Shown: positions 30,651-39,722 of the stretch, piece by piece | How positions within the stretch are numbered: position 1 is the stretch's first letter | How the letters are laid out: every line of letters begins with the position of its first letter | Origin: Gammaproteobacteria bacterium | GTDB taxonomy: Bacteria; Pseudomonadota; Gammaproteobacteria; JABCZS01 | Assembly: GCA_013289085.1 (NCBI GenBank) | Contig: JABDAR010000003.1 | Span: 57,290 to 121,289, forward strand | Reading direction: 5' to 3' | DNA length: 64,000 bases | Notes under the pieces: generated by a model | What the model was told of the DNA's origin: nothing | What the model saw: only the letters and a program-made list of their open reading frames with translations | Database searches by the model: none | Translations under genes and position numbers: made by a program

Positions 30651-30665
30651 TAGAATATAATTCCA
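30651..30665. promoter_or_regulatory. Lrp-type operator, copy 2, overlapping a TATAAT
   Basis: TAGAAT-ATA-ATTCCA matches copy 1 with one arm mismatch. Its centre lies 31 bases (about three helical turns) from that of copy 1, and TATAAT at 30656-30661 falls within it, so a bound regulator would block its own promoter. Confidence 0.55.
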
Positions 30666-30677
30666 GGGGGTGCGCTT

Positions 30678-31136
30678 ATGGATCGTCTAGATAAAAAAAT
30701 CCTCGAGATTTTGCAAACGAATAGCCAGATTAATAATCAAGACTTGGCCGAGCGCGTCTCACTATCACCGTCTTCATGTTTACGTCGGGTGAAACAACTT
30801 GAAGAAGCAGGTTATATTAAAAAATATGTAGCGTTGTTAAATCCAAAAAAAATAGGCCTAGATTTAACTATTATGGTGTCCGTCGGCCTAAACAGTCATG
30901 ACGCTAAAAAAATGCAAAGCTTTGAAAAAAGCATCGCATCTTTCCCCGAAGTGATACAGTGTTATTTAATTGCAGGACAAGCAGCCGATTATCTACTCAA
31001 AGTAACCGTCTCAAATCTAGATGAATATCAAGTATTTTTGTTAAACAAACTTACTCGAATAGATGGTGTTAGTACTGTGCAATCAAGTTTTGTCTTAAAC
31101 AGTATTATCGAAAAAACCGCGCTGCCGATTAAGTAG
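30678..31136 (+). CDS. Lrp/AsnC family transcriptional regulator
   Basis: This 152-aa protein is a standard feast/famine regulator: an N-terminal winged helix-turn-helix (MDRLDKKILEILQTNSQINN, then DLAERVSLSPSSCLRRVKQLEEAGYI, split here) and a C-terminal RAM ligand-binding domain with the VIQCYLIAGQAADYLLKV segment. Such proteins assemble as dimers to octamers and respond to amino acids. GGGGG precedes the ATG. Two operator-like palindromes upstream suggest autoregulation. The ligand and regulon are unknown; it is not necessarily the global Lrp. Confidence 0.9.
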   Translation: MDRLDKKILEILQTNSQINNQDLAERVSLSPSSCLRRVKQLEEAGYIKKYVALLNPKKIGLDLTIMVSVGLNSHDAKKMQSFEKSIASFPEVIQCYLIAGQAADYLLKVTVSNLDEYQVFLLNKLTRIDGVSTVQSSFVLNSIIEKTALPIK

Positions 31137-31146
31137 ACCATATACA

Positions 31147-31812
31147 ATGCAAACAAATGATCTCTCTTTATTATTAACCCAATATTTGCAAAAAGCAGAT
31201 ATTGCGATCACTTCCGAAAAAATAAATCTATTAAGCCAATACATTGAGTTATTGTTTCAATGGAATGCTGTTTACAATTTAACGGCCACTAAAAATCCTG
31301 AAGATTTTATTACCGACCATATTCTTGATAGTTTAGTGATTGGGCCGTTTTTGTTGGGGGATCGGATTATTGATGTGGGATCAGGTGCGGGACTGCCTGG
31401 GATCCCACTTGCGATTTATTATCCTGACAAACAGTTTACTTTGCTTGAGAGTCGCGCTAAAAGAGTGCGGTTCTTGCAAGCGGTAATTGCTACACTTAAA
31501 CTTAAAAATGTCAATATTGTGAATCTTCGCACAGAGCAGTATCATGTAGATCATTTGTTTAGTACGGTGGTAACGCGTGCATTTAGTTCGCTGAACGAAA
31601 TGTTGCAGATGACGGGGCACTTATGTCATCCTAACGGTTTATTTTTGGCGATGAAAGGACGTTATCCAACAACTGAGCTTGCAGAGATTCAAAAAGAATT
31701 TACTGTTACACTTGAGCAAGCATTAACTGTTCCTGGTATGAATAAAGAGCGACACATTATAGGTGTAAGACACAAGGAGAATTGGGGTGGCGAAAGTAGT
31801 CGCGATAGCTAA
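31147..31812 (+). CDS. rsmG: 16S rRNA (guanine527-N7)-methyltransferase RsmG
   Basis: RsmG (GidB) uses S-adenosylmethionine to methylate G527 of 16S rRNA. The 221-aa protein carries LFQWNAVYNLTATKNPEDFI, HILDSLVIGPFL, the SAM-binding DVGSGAGLPGIPLAI (about 78-92) and VVTRAFSSLNEML. Gene order rsmG-parA-parB near the origin is conserved. The parA GTG lies 26 bases inside its 3' end, so the two are coupled. The Lrp-type gene lies 10 bases upstream and may share its transcript. Confidence 0.95.
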   Translation: MQTNDLSLLLTQYLQKADIAITSEKINLLSQYIELLFQWNAVYNLTATKNPEDFITDHILDSLVIGPFLLGDRIIDVGSGAGLPGIPLAIYYPDKQFTLLESRAKRVRFLQAVIATLKLKNVNIVNLRTEQYHVDHLFSTVVTRAFSSLNEMLQMTGHLCHPNGLFLAMKGRYPTTELAEIQKEFTVTLEQALTVPGMNKERHIIGVRHKENWGGESSRDS

Positions 31813-32548
31813 TCAAAAAGGTGGCGTGGGTAAAACCACCACCTGCGTTAATTTAGCGGCAAGTTTAGCGCATGTTAAAAAAAGAATTTTATTAGTCGAC
31901 ATGGACCCCCAAGGTAATGCCACCATGGGTTGTGGCGTGAATAAAAATAAATTAACGTGTTCTGTGAACGATTTGTTAATGGACAGAAAATCACTTTCTG
32001 AAGTCCTCATTAAAGACACGCAGGCAGGGTTTGACGTCTTACCCGGAAATGGCCAGCTGACTGAAGCAGAAGTGGGTTTGTTATCAGTTGATCAACGTGA
32101 ACGCCGTCTGCAAAAAATTTTACAAGAAGTTAAACATGAATATGATTTTGTATTGTTAGATTGTCCCCCCTCGTTAAATATGTTAACAGTTAACGGTCTT
32201 GTTGCGGCAAACAGTATTTTAATCCCCATGCCTTGTGAATATTATGCGCTTGAAGGTTTGTCGTCTTTAATGAGTACGCTGCAAACTTTACAAAAATCCG
32301 CAAACCCCAGTTTACATCTAGAAGGCTTGGTGCGGACTTTATATGATCCTCGAAATCGCTTGTCACAAGAAGTGACGGTTCAATTGATTAAACATTTTGG
32401 CGAAAAACTGTATAAAACAGTGATTCCACGTAATGTACGATTGGCCGAAGCGCCAAGTCATGGCCTGCCGGTTTTACATTATGATAAACAATCCAGTGGC
32501 GCAGCCGCGTATTTAGCGCTCGCTGGAGAATTTTTGAAACGACAATAG
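31787..32548 (+). CDS. parA: Chromosome partitioning ATPase ParA (Soj)
   Basis: ParA is the nucleoid-bound ATPase that moves ParB-parS complexes to new cell halves. The 253-aa protein has the deviant Walker A KGGVGKTTT (about 11-19) with its signature Lys, VDMDPQGNATMG, and LLDCPPSLNMLTVN. The start is GTG at 31787 with AGGAG about eight bases upstream, inside the rsmG 3' end. Two parS sites in recF are the likely partner DNA. Confidence 0.95.
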   Translation: MAKVVAIANQKGGVGKTTTCVNLAASLAHVKKRILLVDMDPQGNATMGCGVNKNKLTCSVNDLLMDRKSLSEVLIKDTQAGFDVLPGNGQLTEAEVGLLSVDQRERRLQKILQEVKHEYDFVLLDCPPSLNMLTVNGLVAANSILIPMPCEYYALEGLSSLMSTLQTLQKSANPSLHLEGLVRTLYDPRNRLSQEVTVQLIKHFGEKLYKTVIPRNVRLAEAPSHGLPVLHYDKQSSGAAAYLALAGEFLKRQ

Positions 32549-32561
32549 CATAGGAAAAAAC

Positions 32562-33419
32562 ATGGTCAAAAAACCGAGCTTAGGTACACCGCTGGATTCT
32601 TTATTAAGCAGCGTATTATTAGAGCCTGAGACTTCGCAAAAAGCGCAGCTCAAATATTTACCTATAGAACAATGTCAACGCTCACCCTATCAGCCGCGGA
32701 AAGAGTTTAAACCAGAAGCATTGGCTGAGTTAGCGCAATCTATACGTACGCAAGGTGTAATTCAACCTATTGTTGTGCGGCAATTAGGTGTAGAAAGTTT
32801 TGAAATTATTGCCGGTGAGCGGCGTTGGCGCGCAGCCCAACAAGCTGAACTCACTGAAATTCCTGCAGTGATTCGTGATGTTTCTGATGAAGCAGCGCTC
32901 GCCATGGCTTTGATTGAAAATTTGCAGCGTGAAGATCTAAATCCATTAGAAGAAGCATTGGCGCTTAATCGCTTAATGAATGAGTTTGGTTTAACTCATC
33001 AAGAAGCCGCGGATGTGGTGGGTAAATCAAGAACAGCCGTCACTAATTTATTGCGTTTATTAACTTTGCGCAGTGAAGTCAAAACCATGTTAGAACAAGG
33101 CGATTTAGAAATGGGACATGCGCGTGCATTATTAGCACTTAAAGGCAATGCTCAAATTAAAGTGGCTCACATTATTGTTGCCAAAGATTTATCTGTGCGA
33201 CAAACAGAAAAGATAGTCAGACAAATGTTGCACAATGAAGAGTTTGTGAATAAAGCAGTTCAGGCTGTTGATCCAGACATTAAAAATCTAGAAACAAAAC
33301 TCTCAGAAAAATTTGGTGCAGCAGTTGCCATCGCCCATTCACGCGCGGGGCATGGCAAGCTGGTATTCCGCTATAATACTTTAGAAGAGTTGGATGGCAT
33401 ATTGGAAAAAATGGCATGA
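32562..33419 (+). CDS. parB: Chromosome partitioning protein ParB (Spo0J)
   Basis: ParB is the CTP-dependent clamp that loads at parS. The 285-aa product shows YQPRKEFKPEALAELAQSI, the CTP-binding box including IAGERRWRAAQQAE (about 87-100), LIENLQREDLNPLEEA, and the parS-recognition helix-turn-helix LTHQEAADVVGKSRTAVTNL (about 145-164), with a C-terminal dimerisation segment. It follows parA after 13 bases, and its stop overlaps the next small gene (ATGA). Confidence 0.96.
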   Translation: MVKKPSLGTPLDSLLSSVLLEPETSQKAQLKYLPIEQCQRSPYQPRKEFKPEALAELAQSIRTQGVIQPIVVRQLGVESFEIIAGERRWRAAQQAELTEIPAVIRDVSDEAALAMALIENLQREDLNPLEEALALNRLMNEFGLTHQEAADVVGKSRTAVTNLLRLLTLRSEVKTMLEQGDLEMGHARALLALKGNAQIKVAHIIVAKDLSVRQTEKIVRQMLHNEEFVNKAVQAVDPDIKNLETKLSEKFGAAVAIAHSRAGHGKLVFRYNTLEELDGILEKMA

Positions 33420-33556
33420 ATGAACAAGAAAAACAAGAGCTGCAAGCGCTCATAGAGAAACTGCAAGAACAAGCAGAAGAGTTTGAGGTCACTCACCCCG
33501 AGTTGGTTGATACCATCAATCGTCTTTGTATGATGCTAGCGAATATGGGAATATAA
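33416..33556 (+). CDS. Small DUF4404-like protein
   Basis: This 46-aa frame (MNEQEKQELQALIEKLQEQ at the start, then EVTHPELVDTINRLCMML and NMGI at the end) overlaps the parB stop by ATGA and ends three bases before the next gene. The charged N-terminal helix and the TxPEL...LxNMGI ending resemble the short DUF4404 family found in many gammaproteobacteria, an assignment from memory and not tested. The coupling to parB suggests it is expressed with the segregation genes. Confidence 0.65.
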   Translation: MNEQEKQELQALIEKLQEQAEEFEVTHPELVDTINRLCMMLANMGI

Positions 33557-33559
33557 TTC

Positions 33560-34381
33560 ATGCTGCATCGTTTATTGTATAGGTGCGCATATCGCTTTAT
33601 AGATGAAGATCGCAGTATTCAAGCAGCAGGATTAACTTTTTACACATTATTTGCACTCGTACCGTTAGTTGCATTAATTTTATCGCTAGTCGGTTGGGTT
33701 AGTATTGTTCCCGATCAAGCTGCACGCATGGAAGCCTTTTTTCTTAAAAACTTTGTGCCACAAGCGGCCGGCGCAATAGAATATTATTTACACAGTTTTG
33801 CCATTTCCAGCACAAAACTTCCGCGCATTAGTTTATTGATTTTTTTATTCACGTCTATTTTTTTAATTAATAGTATTGAAGCATGTTTTAATCAGATCTG
33901 GCGTGTAGAAACAGAAGTAAGTTATCGACGCAGAGCTGTTCATTACACTATGGTATTGATAGTGGCGCCGATGTGTCTTGGTCTTAGTATTAGCGTCAGT
34001 ATAATTTTATTGTCGCTGGGTTGGTTACAACATCCGATCATTTCATCGGGGGTGAGTGAGCTTGTAAAACTATTGCCTTTTATTTTAACCTGGCTATCTG
34101 TTACTACTTTATATTTTTGGTTGCCACACCTTAAACTAAAATTGAAAAATGTTTTTATTGCAGGCTTTTTTGTGGCGTTTTTGTTCGAACTGATGAAGTA
34201 TGGATTCCAGTTATATATTTCTTTATTTCCTACCTACCAATTGGTTTATGGCGCAATCGCATTAATGTTGGTTTTTTTATTGTGGGTTTATCTATCGTGG
34301 TCAGCGGTATTATTTGGTGCCATTTTAGCAAGCGAATTGCACACTAAACATCAAAGTGTTGCTAGTAAATCGATATCTTGA
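33560..34381 (+). CDS. YihY/BrkB family inner-membrane protein
   Basis: This 273-aa polytopic protein has about six membrane helices. It opens with FIDEDRSIQAAGLTFYTLFALVPLVALIL (split: FIDEDRSIQAAGLTFYT then LFALVPLVALIL), the hallmark of the YihY family once called RNase BN, and keeps WRVETEVSYRRR and a late VYLSWSAVLFGAILASEL segment. The molecular function is unsettled; the old RNase BN label is no longer accepted. It lies three bases after the DUF4404-like gene and overlaps convergent mdh by 31 bases. Confidence 0.85.
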   Translation: MLHRLLYRCAYRFIDEDRSIQAAGLTFYTLFALVPLVALILSLVGWVSIVPDQAARMEAFFLKNFVPQAAGAIEYYLHSFAISSTKLPRISLLIFLFTSIFLINSIEACFNQIWRVETEVSYRRRAVHYTMVLIVAPMCLGLSISVSIILLSLGWLQHPIISSGVSELVKLLPFILTWLSVTTLYFWLPHLKLKLKNVFIAGFFVAFLFELMKYGFQLYISLFPTYQLVYGAIALMLVFLLWVYLSWSAVLFGAILASELHTKHQSVASKSIS

Positions 34382-35280
34382 CGCACACTGTTGATAGATG
34401 CAGTAAACATTTTTTGCTCATCAGCAGTCAGTTCTAACTCAATCACTTTTTCTACACCTTGTTTACCTAATACTGCAGGTACGCCCATAGCGATATTATG
34501 TTCTTTATATTCGCCATCGAGAATGCAAACTGTGGGAAGAATACGTTTTCTGTCATGAACTATGGCATCAACCATTTCAACTGTGGAGGCGCCAGGTGCT
34601 TGATAAGCACTGCTAATTTCTTTTAATTTTAAAACTTCTGCACCGCCATTGCGGGTGCGATGAACAATAGCATCGGATTGTTCTTTGCTTAAAAAACGAT
34701 CTACGCCTATGCCATTAATGGTGGTATAACGCATCATCGGAACCATGGAATCTCCATGTCCGCCTAAAACCATAGCGTTAATATCTTTTGCAGAATATCC
34801 GGTTTCTAGGGCAATAAATGTAGCCATACGGGCAGAATCTAAGACGCCAGCTTGACCAAATACGCGATGACGTGGAAAGCCTGCTTGTTTAAAGGCGCGA
34901 TAAGTAATAATGTCTACAGGATTGCTGACGACTAATATCATACTGTTCGGTGCATACTTAACAACATTTTCTACAACAGAATCAATGATTTGCACATTAG
35001 ATTGTAAAACATCGGAACGTGACATGCCTGGTTTACGAGGAAAACCAGCAGTGACGATAATCATTTGTGCATCATGCAATAAACTCATATCGCCAGAGCC
35101 AATAATACGGGTATCAAAACGGAATATCGGTGCAGTTTGTGCGATATCAAGCGCGGTTCCGGCGGCATAATCGCCTTTAACATCCAGTAACACCACTTCT
35201 TTAGCCAAGTTTTGCTGGGCTAAAAATAAAGTAGTGGCTTCACCGACACGACCTGATCCGATAACCGCAATCTTATCCAT
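34351..35280 (-). CDS. mdh: Malate dehydrogenase, LDH-like type
   Basis: Mdh interconverts malate and oxaloacetate with NAD. The 309-aa protein has the Rossmann turn GSGRVGEATT (about 8-17), an acidic residue after the second strand (LLDVKG) that favours NAD, the active-site loop AGFPRKPGMSRSDVL and the catalytic His in LGGHGDSMVP. The loop arginine pattern RKPGMSR is the malate-specific form in the LDH-like (type 3) enzymes, distinct from E. coli Mdh. It has its own leader after rpmE and ends inside the convergent yihY-like gene. Confidence 0.93.
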   Translation of the reverse strand: MDKIAVIGSGRVGEATTLFLAQQNLAKEVVLLDVKGDYAAGTALDIAQTAPIFRFDTRIIGSGDMSLLHDAQMIIVTAGFPRKPGMSRSDVLQSNVQIIDSVVENVVKYAPNSMILVVSNPVDIITYRAFKQAGFPRHRVFGQAGVLDSARMATFIALETGYSAKDINAMVLGGHGDSMVPMMRYTTINGIGVDRFLSKEQSDAIVHRTRNGGAEVLKLKEISSAYQAPGASTVEMVDAIVHDRKRILPTVCILDGEYKEHNIAMGVPAVLGKQGVEKVIELELTADEQKMFTASINSVRQDIDLLATL

Positions 35281-35289
35281 TTGATTTCC

Positions 35290-35523
35290 CTATTGTTTTT
35301 CTTCGTTTGCTGGAGCGGCGCCTTTATTACCGTATTTTTGTTTAAAGCGATCAACACGTCCTGCGGTATCAACAATCTTTTGTTTACCGGTATAAAAAGG
35401 GTGACATTGATCACATACTTCAAGGACCAAATCTCTACCCATGGTTGCGCGGGTAACAAAGTGGTTACCACAAGCACAGTTCACGTTGATTTCTTTATAT
35501 TTAGGATGAATATCTGTTTTCAT
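35290..35523 (-). CDS. rpmE: 50S ribosomal protein L31, zinc-ribbon form
   Basis: This 77-aa ribosomal protein begins [20 protein letters not shown] and keeps four cysteines in CxC...CxxC arrangement (C16, C18, C37, C40), the zinc-binding type. [20 protein letters not shown] is the family signature. The tail ([10 protein letters not shown]) is a short lineage-specific extension. Under zinc shortage such forms are often replaced by a cysteine-free paralogue, but none is seen in this window. Confidence 0.95.
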   Translation of the reverse strand: MKTDIHPKYKEINVNCACGNHFVTRATMGRDLVLEVCDQCHPFYTGKQKIVDTAGRVDRFKQKYGNKGAAPANEEKQ

Positions 35524-35627
35524 ATTAATTACTCGTGTTAGAAGAGACTAAGGAGCAGTATTTTACCGTAAATAGGCGGGTTTTGCAAGGTTTTGCTTAA
35601 GTCCCGATTTATATTACACTTAAGCCC

Positions 35628-36557
35628 ATGCGCCAATCTGTACTTAAAAAACCAACCCTATTGCGCCAAAACGATACTGTTGGAATAATCTCCAGCGGCT
35701 TTCGTATTTTGCAAGATACGGATTTAGATTTTGCTATTGAGCGTTTAGCGGCCCTTGGTTTAAATGCCATTTCAGGCGCCGCAGTATTAAAACAATACGG
35801 TTATCTTGCTGGAACAGATGAAGAACGCGCACAAGATATCAATCAAATGTTTGCTGATCCTAAAATTAAAGCCATTTTTCAATTACGCGGCGGCTTTGGC
35901 TCAGGCCGGATTTTAGATTTACTCGATTATGAGATGATTGCCAATAATCCAAAAATTATTATGGGCATGAGTGATACTACGGCATTATTATTGGCCATTT
36001 ATCATAAAACAGGCTTAGTGACTTTTCATGGTCCAAATGCCGGGCGCGAATGGCCAGAGTTTACTCGCCAGTATGTACAAGCTTTATTATTTGAAAATAA
36101 ACCTGTGGTATTTAAAAACTCCGAACATAACATTACAGTAATGCGCGAAGGCACAGCTTCGGGCCGTTTAATCGGCGGAAATTTAGCAGTATTGTGTTCT
36201 ATGATCGGCACACCTTATTTTCCAGATTTTCAAGACGCCATTTTATTTATCGAAGAAATAAATGAAGCACCCTATAAGGTTGATCGCATGTTCACGCAAT
36301 TAAAGCTCGCGGGTGTATTAAAACAATTAAAAGGTATAGTCATCGGCAAATTTATTAATTGCACGCTTAATCCGAGCACCACGCCCGGTTCATTTGAACT
36401 GATGCAAGTATTCGAGCAACATATTTTACCGCTTAACATTCCCGCATGGTATGGTGCTATGATTAGTCACGAAAAAAGTATTTTTACTATGCCAATAGGT
36501 CTCAAAGCTGAAATCGATGCAAAAGAAGGCGTGATTAAATTGCTAGAGAGTCTTTAA
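35628..36557 (+). CDS. ldcA: LD-carboxypeptidase (peptidase family S66)
   Basis: LdcA cleaves the terminal D-alanine from tetrapeptides in peptidoglycan recycling. The 309-aa cytoplasmic protein has the S66 core: FQLRGGFGSGRILDLLDY, the nucleophile Ser in IIMGMSDTTALL, the acidic residue in LFIEEINEAPYKVDRM and the catalytic His in AMISHEKS. No signal peptide is seen. It is transcribed divergently from rpmE and lies 25 bases before the DUF945 gene. Confidence 0.9.
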   Translation: MRQSVLKKPTLLRQNDTVGIISSGFRILQDTDLDFAIERLAALGLNAISGAAVLKQYGYLAGTDEERAQDINQMFADPKIKAIFQLRGGFGSGRILDLLDYEMIANNPKIIMGMSDTTALLLAIYHKTGLVTFHGPNAGREWPEFTRQYVQALLFENKPVVFKNSEHNITVMREGTASGRLIGGNLAVLCSMIGTPYFPDFQDAILFIEEINEAPYKVDRMFTQLKLAGVLKQLKGIVIGKFINCTLNPSTTPGSFELMQVFEQHILPLNIPAWYGAMISHEKSIFTMPIGLKAEIDAKEGVIKLLESL

Positions 36558-36582
36558 GGCTAGACAATAAAGGAACATCATT

Positions 36583-38028
36583 ATGCGCAAATGGCTGGGG
36601 CTTGGTTTAATTGTATTGTTGATCATTGTATTTTTGCCGGCAGGCTTTGGGATTTTAGCAAAAAGATCTTTGGATCAATTGGTCAAAGACTTGCCTATGC
36701 CAGATGGCGCGGTTTTAACGCTAGAAGATTATACGTTTGGTTGGCTCAGCTCTTATGTCGCTTTTAAAGTGCAAGTGATGAACACAGAAAAAACCGCACG
36801 CTATATTGCTGATAAAAATGTCGATGTTACCATTCATGGCCATATTGCGCATGGACCTTTAGTGATGACCGAGAAGGGGCTGCGCACTGGGGTTGCACGT
36901 TTGGACACGCATGCCAAGGTAAAAGATTTTCATGGCTTAAATGAAAGAGGTATGCAGGAGCTCAGTTTATTATTTAAAGATAATGATATATTGCGGGCAA
37001 GCAGCTTATTTCAATTTATAAAAGGTATTACTATCGATTTGAAATCAAGCCCAATACAAGTAGAGCTCATTGGTGATAATTATCAGTGGAATGGTTTTTA
37101 TGGTCAGATTAAAGTAAATCATAATTTTGACGTATTGCATACTCATTTAACATTTAGTCCGGTTTTATTTACAACACAAAGTGGCGCGATTTTAGATACT
37201 GCACAGGGCGAATATGTCGCAAAACTTTCTCGAGAAAATAAATCATTTTGGGTGGGGGAGCAAGTTTTCAATCTTCCCACATTTTATTTAAAAGATGAAT
37301 TAGGCGCAATATTACGTTTTGATCATCTGCGCGTGACGAGTGTGAGCAATATTATTGATGAATTATTACAAGCTTCATTAGAGATAAAAGCAGACAATGT
37401 TGAACTGAACACTCAAAAAATGGAACAATTACGTTTTGATGTGGAAATATCCGATTTTGCGAATCAACCTTTACTTGCTTTAAGCAAAATTATTCGTAAA
37501 CCACAGCCCTTATCACCAGCAGACAAACAGCAAGCGTTTAAATTAATTACCGAAGCATTATCACCCGGTGCTAATATTGAATTAGATTATATGTTGAATA
37601 TGCAAAACGAACGTGTCCTGCTGCACGGGAAATTAGATTTTCCGGATATTAGCGATAAGCTCAATAACAATACCGCTGTTAATGCACAGCAATTATTGCA
37701 GGGTTTAAACGCGCAATTAGAATTTTCCGCACCTGAGCCTGTGGTCAGCGACTTGATTTTTGATATGACATGGTCAGCACTAACAAAACAAATGGATGTT
37801 CAGCCCGATGCCACGCAAGAAGCAGAAGTTAAACAAATGATCGCGCAGCAAATGCAATCATTAGCGCAAAATGGTGCTTTTATTATTGAAGGTAATAATT
37901 ACTATTTAGAGTTTGATTATGAACAAGGTAATATGATTTTGAACGAAAAACCTGTTACCCAGGGCGAGGTATTTTTATTACTCATGTTACTATTACAAAT
38001 GACACCAAATGAAAGCATTACACATTGA
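36583..38028 (+). CDS. YdgA-like protein, DUF945 family
   Basis: The 481-aa product has one N-terminal membrane segment (WLGLGLIVLLIIVFLPAGFGIL) followed by a long, probably periplasmic region with beta-rich character and LEDYTFGWLSSYVAFKVQV, as in E. coli YdgA (DUF945). The molecular role of the family is not established. Its 3' end overlaps the following ABC ATPase gene by 20 bases, suggesting co-expression with the exporter. Confidence 0.75.
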   Translation: MRKWLGLGLIVLLIIVFLPAGFGILAKRSLDQLVKDLPMPDGAVLTLEDYTFGWLSSYVAFKVQVMNTEKTARYIADKNVDVTIHGHIAHGPLVMTEKGLRTGVARLDTHAKVKDFHGLNERGMQELSLLFKDNDILRASSLFQFIKGITIDLKSSPIQVELIGDNYQWNGFYGQIKVNHNFDVLHTHLTFSPVLFTTQSGAILDTAQGEYVAKLSRENKSFWVGEQVFNLPTFYLKDELGAILRFDHLRVTSVSNIIDELLQASLEIKADNVELNTQKMEQLRFDVEISDFANQPLLALSKIIRKPQPLSPADKQQAFKLITEALSPGANIELDYMLNMQNERVLLHGKLDFPDISDKLNNNTAVNAQQLLQGLNAQLEFSAPEPVVSDLIFDMTWSALTKQMDVQPDATQEAEVKQMIAQQMQSLAQNGAFIIEGNNYYLEFDYEQGNMILNEKPVTQGEVFLLLMLLLQMTPNESITH

Positions 38029-38917
38029 ACATTTAAATAAAACCTATAAAAATGGCGTGAGCGCATTAAAAGGTATTAGCTTTGATATTGAAGAAGGTGA
38101 TTTTTTTGCGCTGCTCGGTCCAAATGGCGCAGGAAAAACTACAACCATAGGCATTATTTGCTCGCTTGTGGATAAAACCAGCGGCTTAGTTAAAGTATTT
38201 GATGTAAATATCGAAAAAAATTGGCCGCTGGCTAAATCTTATATTGGTGTCGTTCCTCAAGAATTTAATTTTAATATGTTTGAAACGGTAGAGAATATTA
38301 TTTTATATCAAGCCGGATTTTATGGCATGCCGCGCAAACAAGCTAAAATTGCAACTGAGCGTTGCTTAAAGCAAGTGCATTTATGGGATAAACGTGACCA
38401 AGTGGCTCGCAATTTGTCAGGCGGCATGAAAAGACGATTAATGATTGCGCGCGCAATCGTTCATGAACCTAAATTACTTATTTTAGATGAACCGACCGCG
38501 GGGGTGGATGTAGAAATTCGTCGTAGCATGTGGGATTTTTTACAAGAGTTAAATGCAAGTGGCACAACCATAGTGTTGACCACGCATTATTTAGAAGAGG
38601 TTGAACAGTTGTGTCATCATGTTGCGATTATTAATCGTGGTGAAATCATTGAAAATACCACGGTTAAAGATTTAATTTCCCGCATGTCTTCAGAAAGTTT
38701 TATTTTGGATTTATCTGCACCGATTGAGCAAGCGCCGCTTATCACTGGCTTTAATTTAAAATTAATTGATGCGGTGACCTTGGAAGTCGAGATCCCACGT
38801 AATGTAACATTGAATCAATTATTCATGCATTTGTCACAAGAAAATATTTATTTAACCAGTATGCGCAACAAAACCAATCGTTTAGAAGAATTATTTTTAA
38901 AATTGGTGAATGAATAG
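38009..38917 (+). CDS. yadG: ABC-2 type exporter ATPase (YadG/CcmA-like)
   Basis: This 302-aa ATPase has Walker A GPNGAGKTTT (about 39-48), the signature LSGGMKRRLMIARAI, Walker B LLILDEPTAGVD and switch His TTHYLEE. It resembles E. coli YadG and pairs with the permease 8 bases downstream. Such pairs export drugs, lipids or sugars; the substrate of YadGH is unknown. It starts inside the DUF945 gene. Confidence 0.85.
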   Translation: MKALHIEHLNKTYKNGVSALKGISFDIEEGDFFALLGPNGAGKTTTIGIICSLVDKTSGLVKVFDVNIEKNWPLAKSYIGVVPQEFNFNMFETVENIILYQAGFYGMPRKQAKIATERCLKQVHLWDKRDQVARNLSGGMKRRLMIARAIVHEPKLLILDEPTAGVDVEIRRSMWDFLQELNASGTTIVLTTHYLEEVEQLCHHVAIINRGEIIENTTVKDLISRMSSESFILDLSAPIEQAPLITGFNLKLIDAVTLEVEIPRNVTLNQLFMHLSQENIYLTSMRNKTNRLEELFLKLVNE

Positions 38918-38925
38918 GATTAGCC

Positions 38926-39699
38926 ATGCATTTTTACCAAAATTATATTGCCCTAATGACGATCATAAGACGAGAAGTTGCACGCTTTAGCCGGCTATGG
39001 ATCCAAACGGTTTTGCCGCCGGTGATTACTACATTACTTTATTTTGTGATTTTTGGGCATGTGATCGGTCGTTATGTGGCGGATATGGGCGGCGTGACTT
39101 ATATGCAATATATAGTGCCGGGTTTAATTATGATGGCCATTATGAATAATGCTTATGCCAATGTGGTATCTTCTTTTTTTGGCGCGAAATTTCAGCATTA
39201 TATTGATGAGATGTTAGTGTCTCCCACATCCAGTCTAGTGATTTTAGTGGGTTATTTATTCGGCGGGATTGCACGTGGTTTAGCAGTGGGTATTATTGTG
39301 GCGGTTGTTGCTTACTTTTTTGCGCCGATTAAAGTTTATGCTTTTGGACTAATGATATTGGTAGCGGTATTATCAGCTGCTTTATTTTCTTTGGGCGGTT
39401 TTATCAATGCCATATTTTCCCGCAAGTTTGATGACATCACCTTGATTCCTACTTTTGTGCTAACACCCATGATCTATCTAGGCGGCGTATTTTACTCCAT
39501 TCATTTATTACCGCCCGTTTGGCAGACGATTTCATTATTTAATCCTATATTGTATATGATTAATGCGTTTCGTTTTACTATGTTAGGTGTATCTGACATT
39601 GCGATTGCGCCAGCATTATTAATGTTATGTGGATTTTTAATCATATTTTTTATGTTTGCCTGGTATTTACTCGCAAAAGGCGTGGGCTTACGGAATTAA
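38926..39699 (+). CDS. yadH: ABC-2 type exporter permease (YadH-like)
   Basis: The 257-aa inner-membrane protein has six predicted helices and the ABC-2 pattern RREVARFSRLWIQTVLPPVI then TTLLYFVIFGHVIG, YMQYIVPGLIMMAIM and a late LTPMIYLGGVFYSI then LPPVWQTISLFNPILYMI. It partners the upstream YadG-like ATPase. A small outer-membrane barrel gene follows after 23 bases, so the transporter may share a transcript with envelope proteins downstream. Confidence 0.86.
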   Translation: MHFYQNYIALMTIIRREVARFSRLWIQTVLPPVITTLLYFVIFGHVIGRYVADMGGVTYMQYIVPGLIMMAIMNNAYANVVSSFFGAKFQHYIDEMLVSPTSSLVILVGYLFGGIARGLAVGIIVAVVAYFFAPIKVYAFGLMILVAVLSAALFSLGGFINAIFSRKFDDITLIPTFVLTPMIYLGGVFYSIHLLPPVWQTISLFNPILYMINAFRFTMLGVSDIAIAPALLMLCGFLIIFFMFAWYLLAKGVGLRN

Positions 39700-39722
39700 A
39701 ATTAAATCAAGGAAGAATAAAC

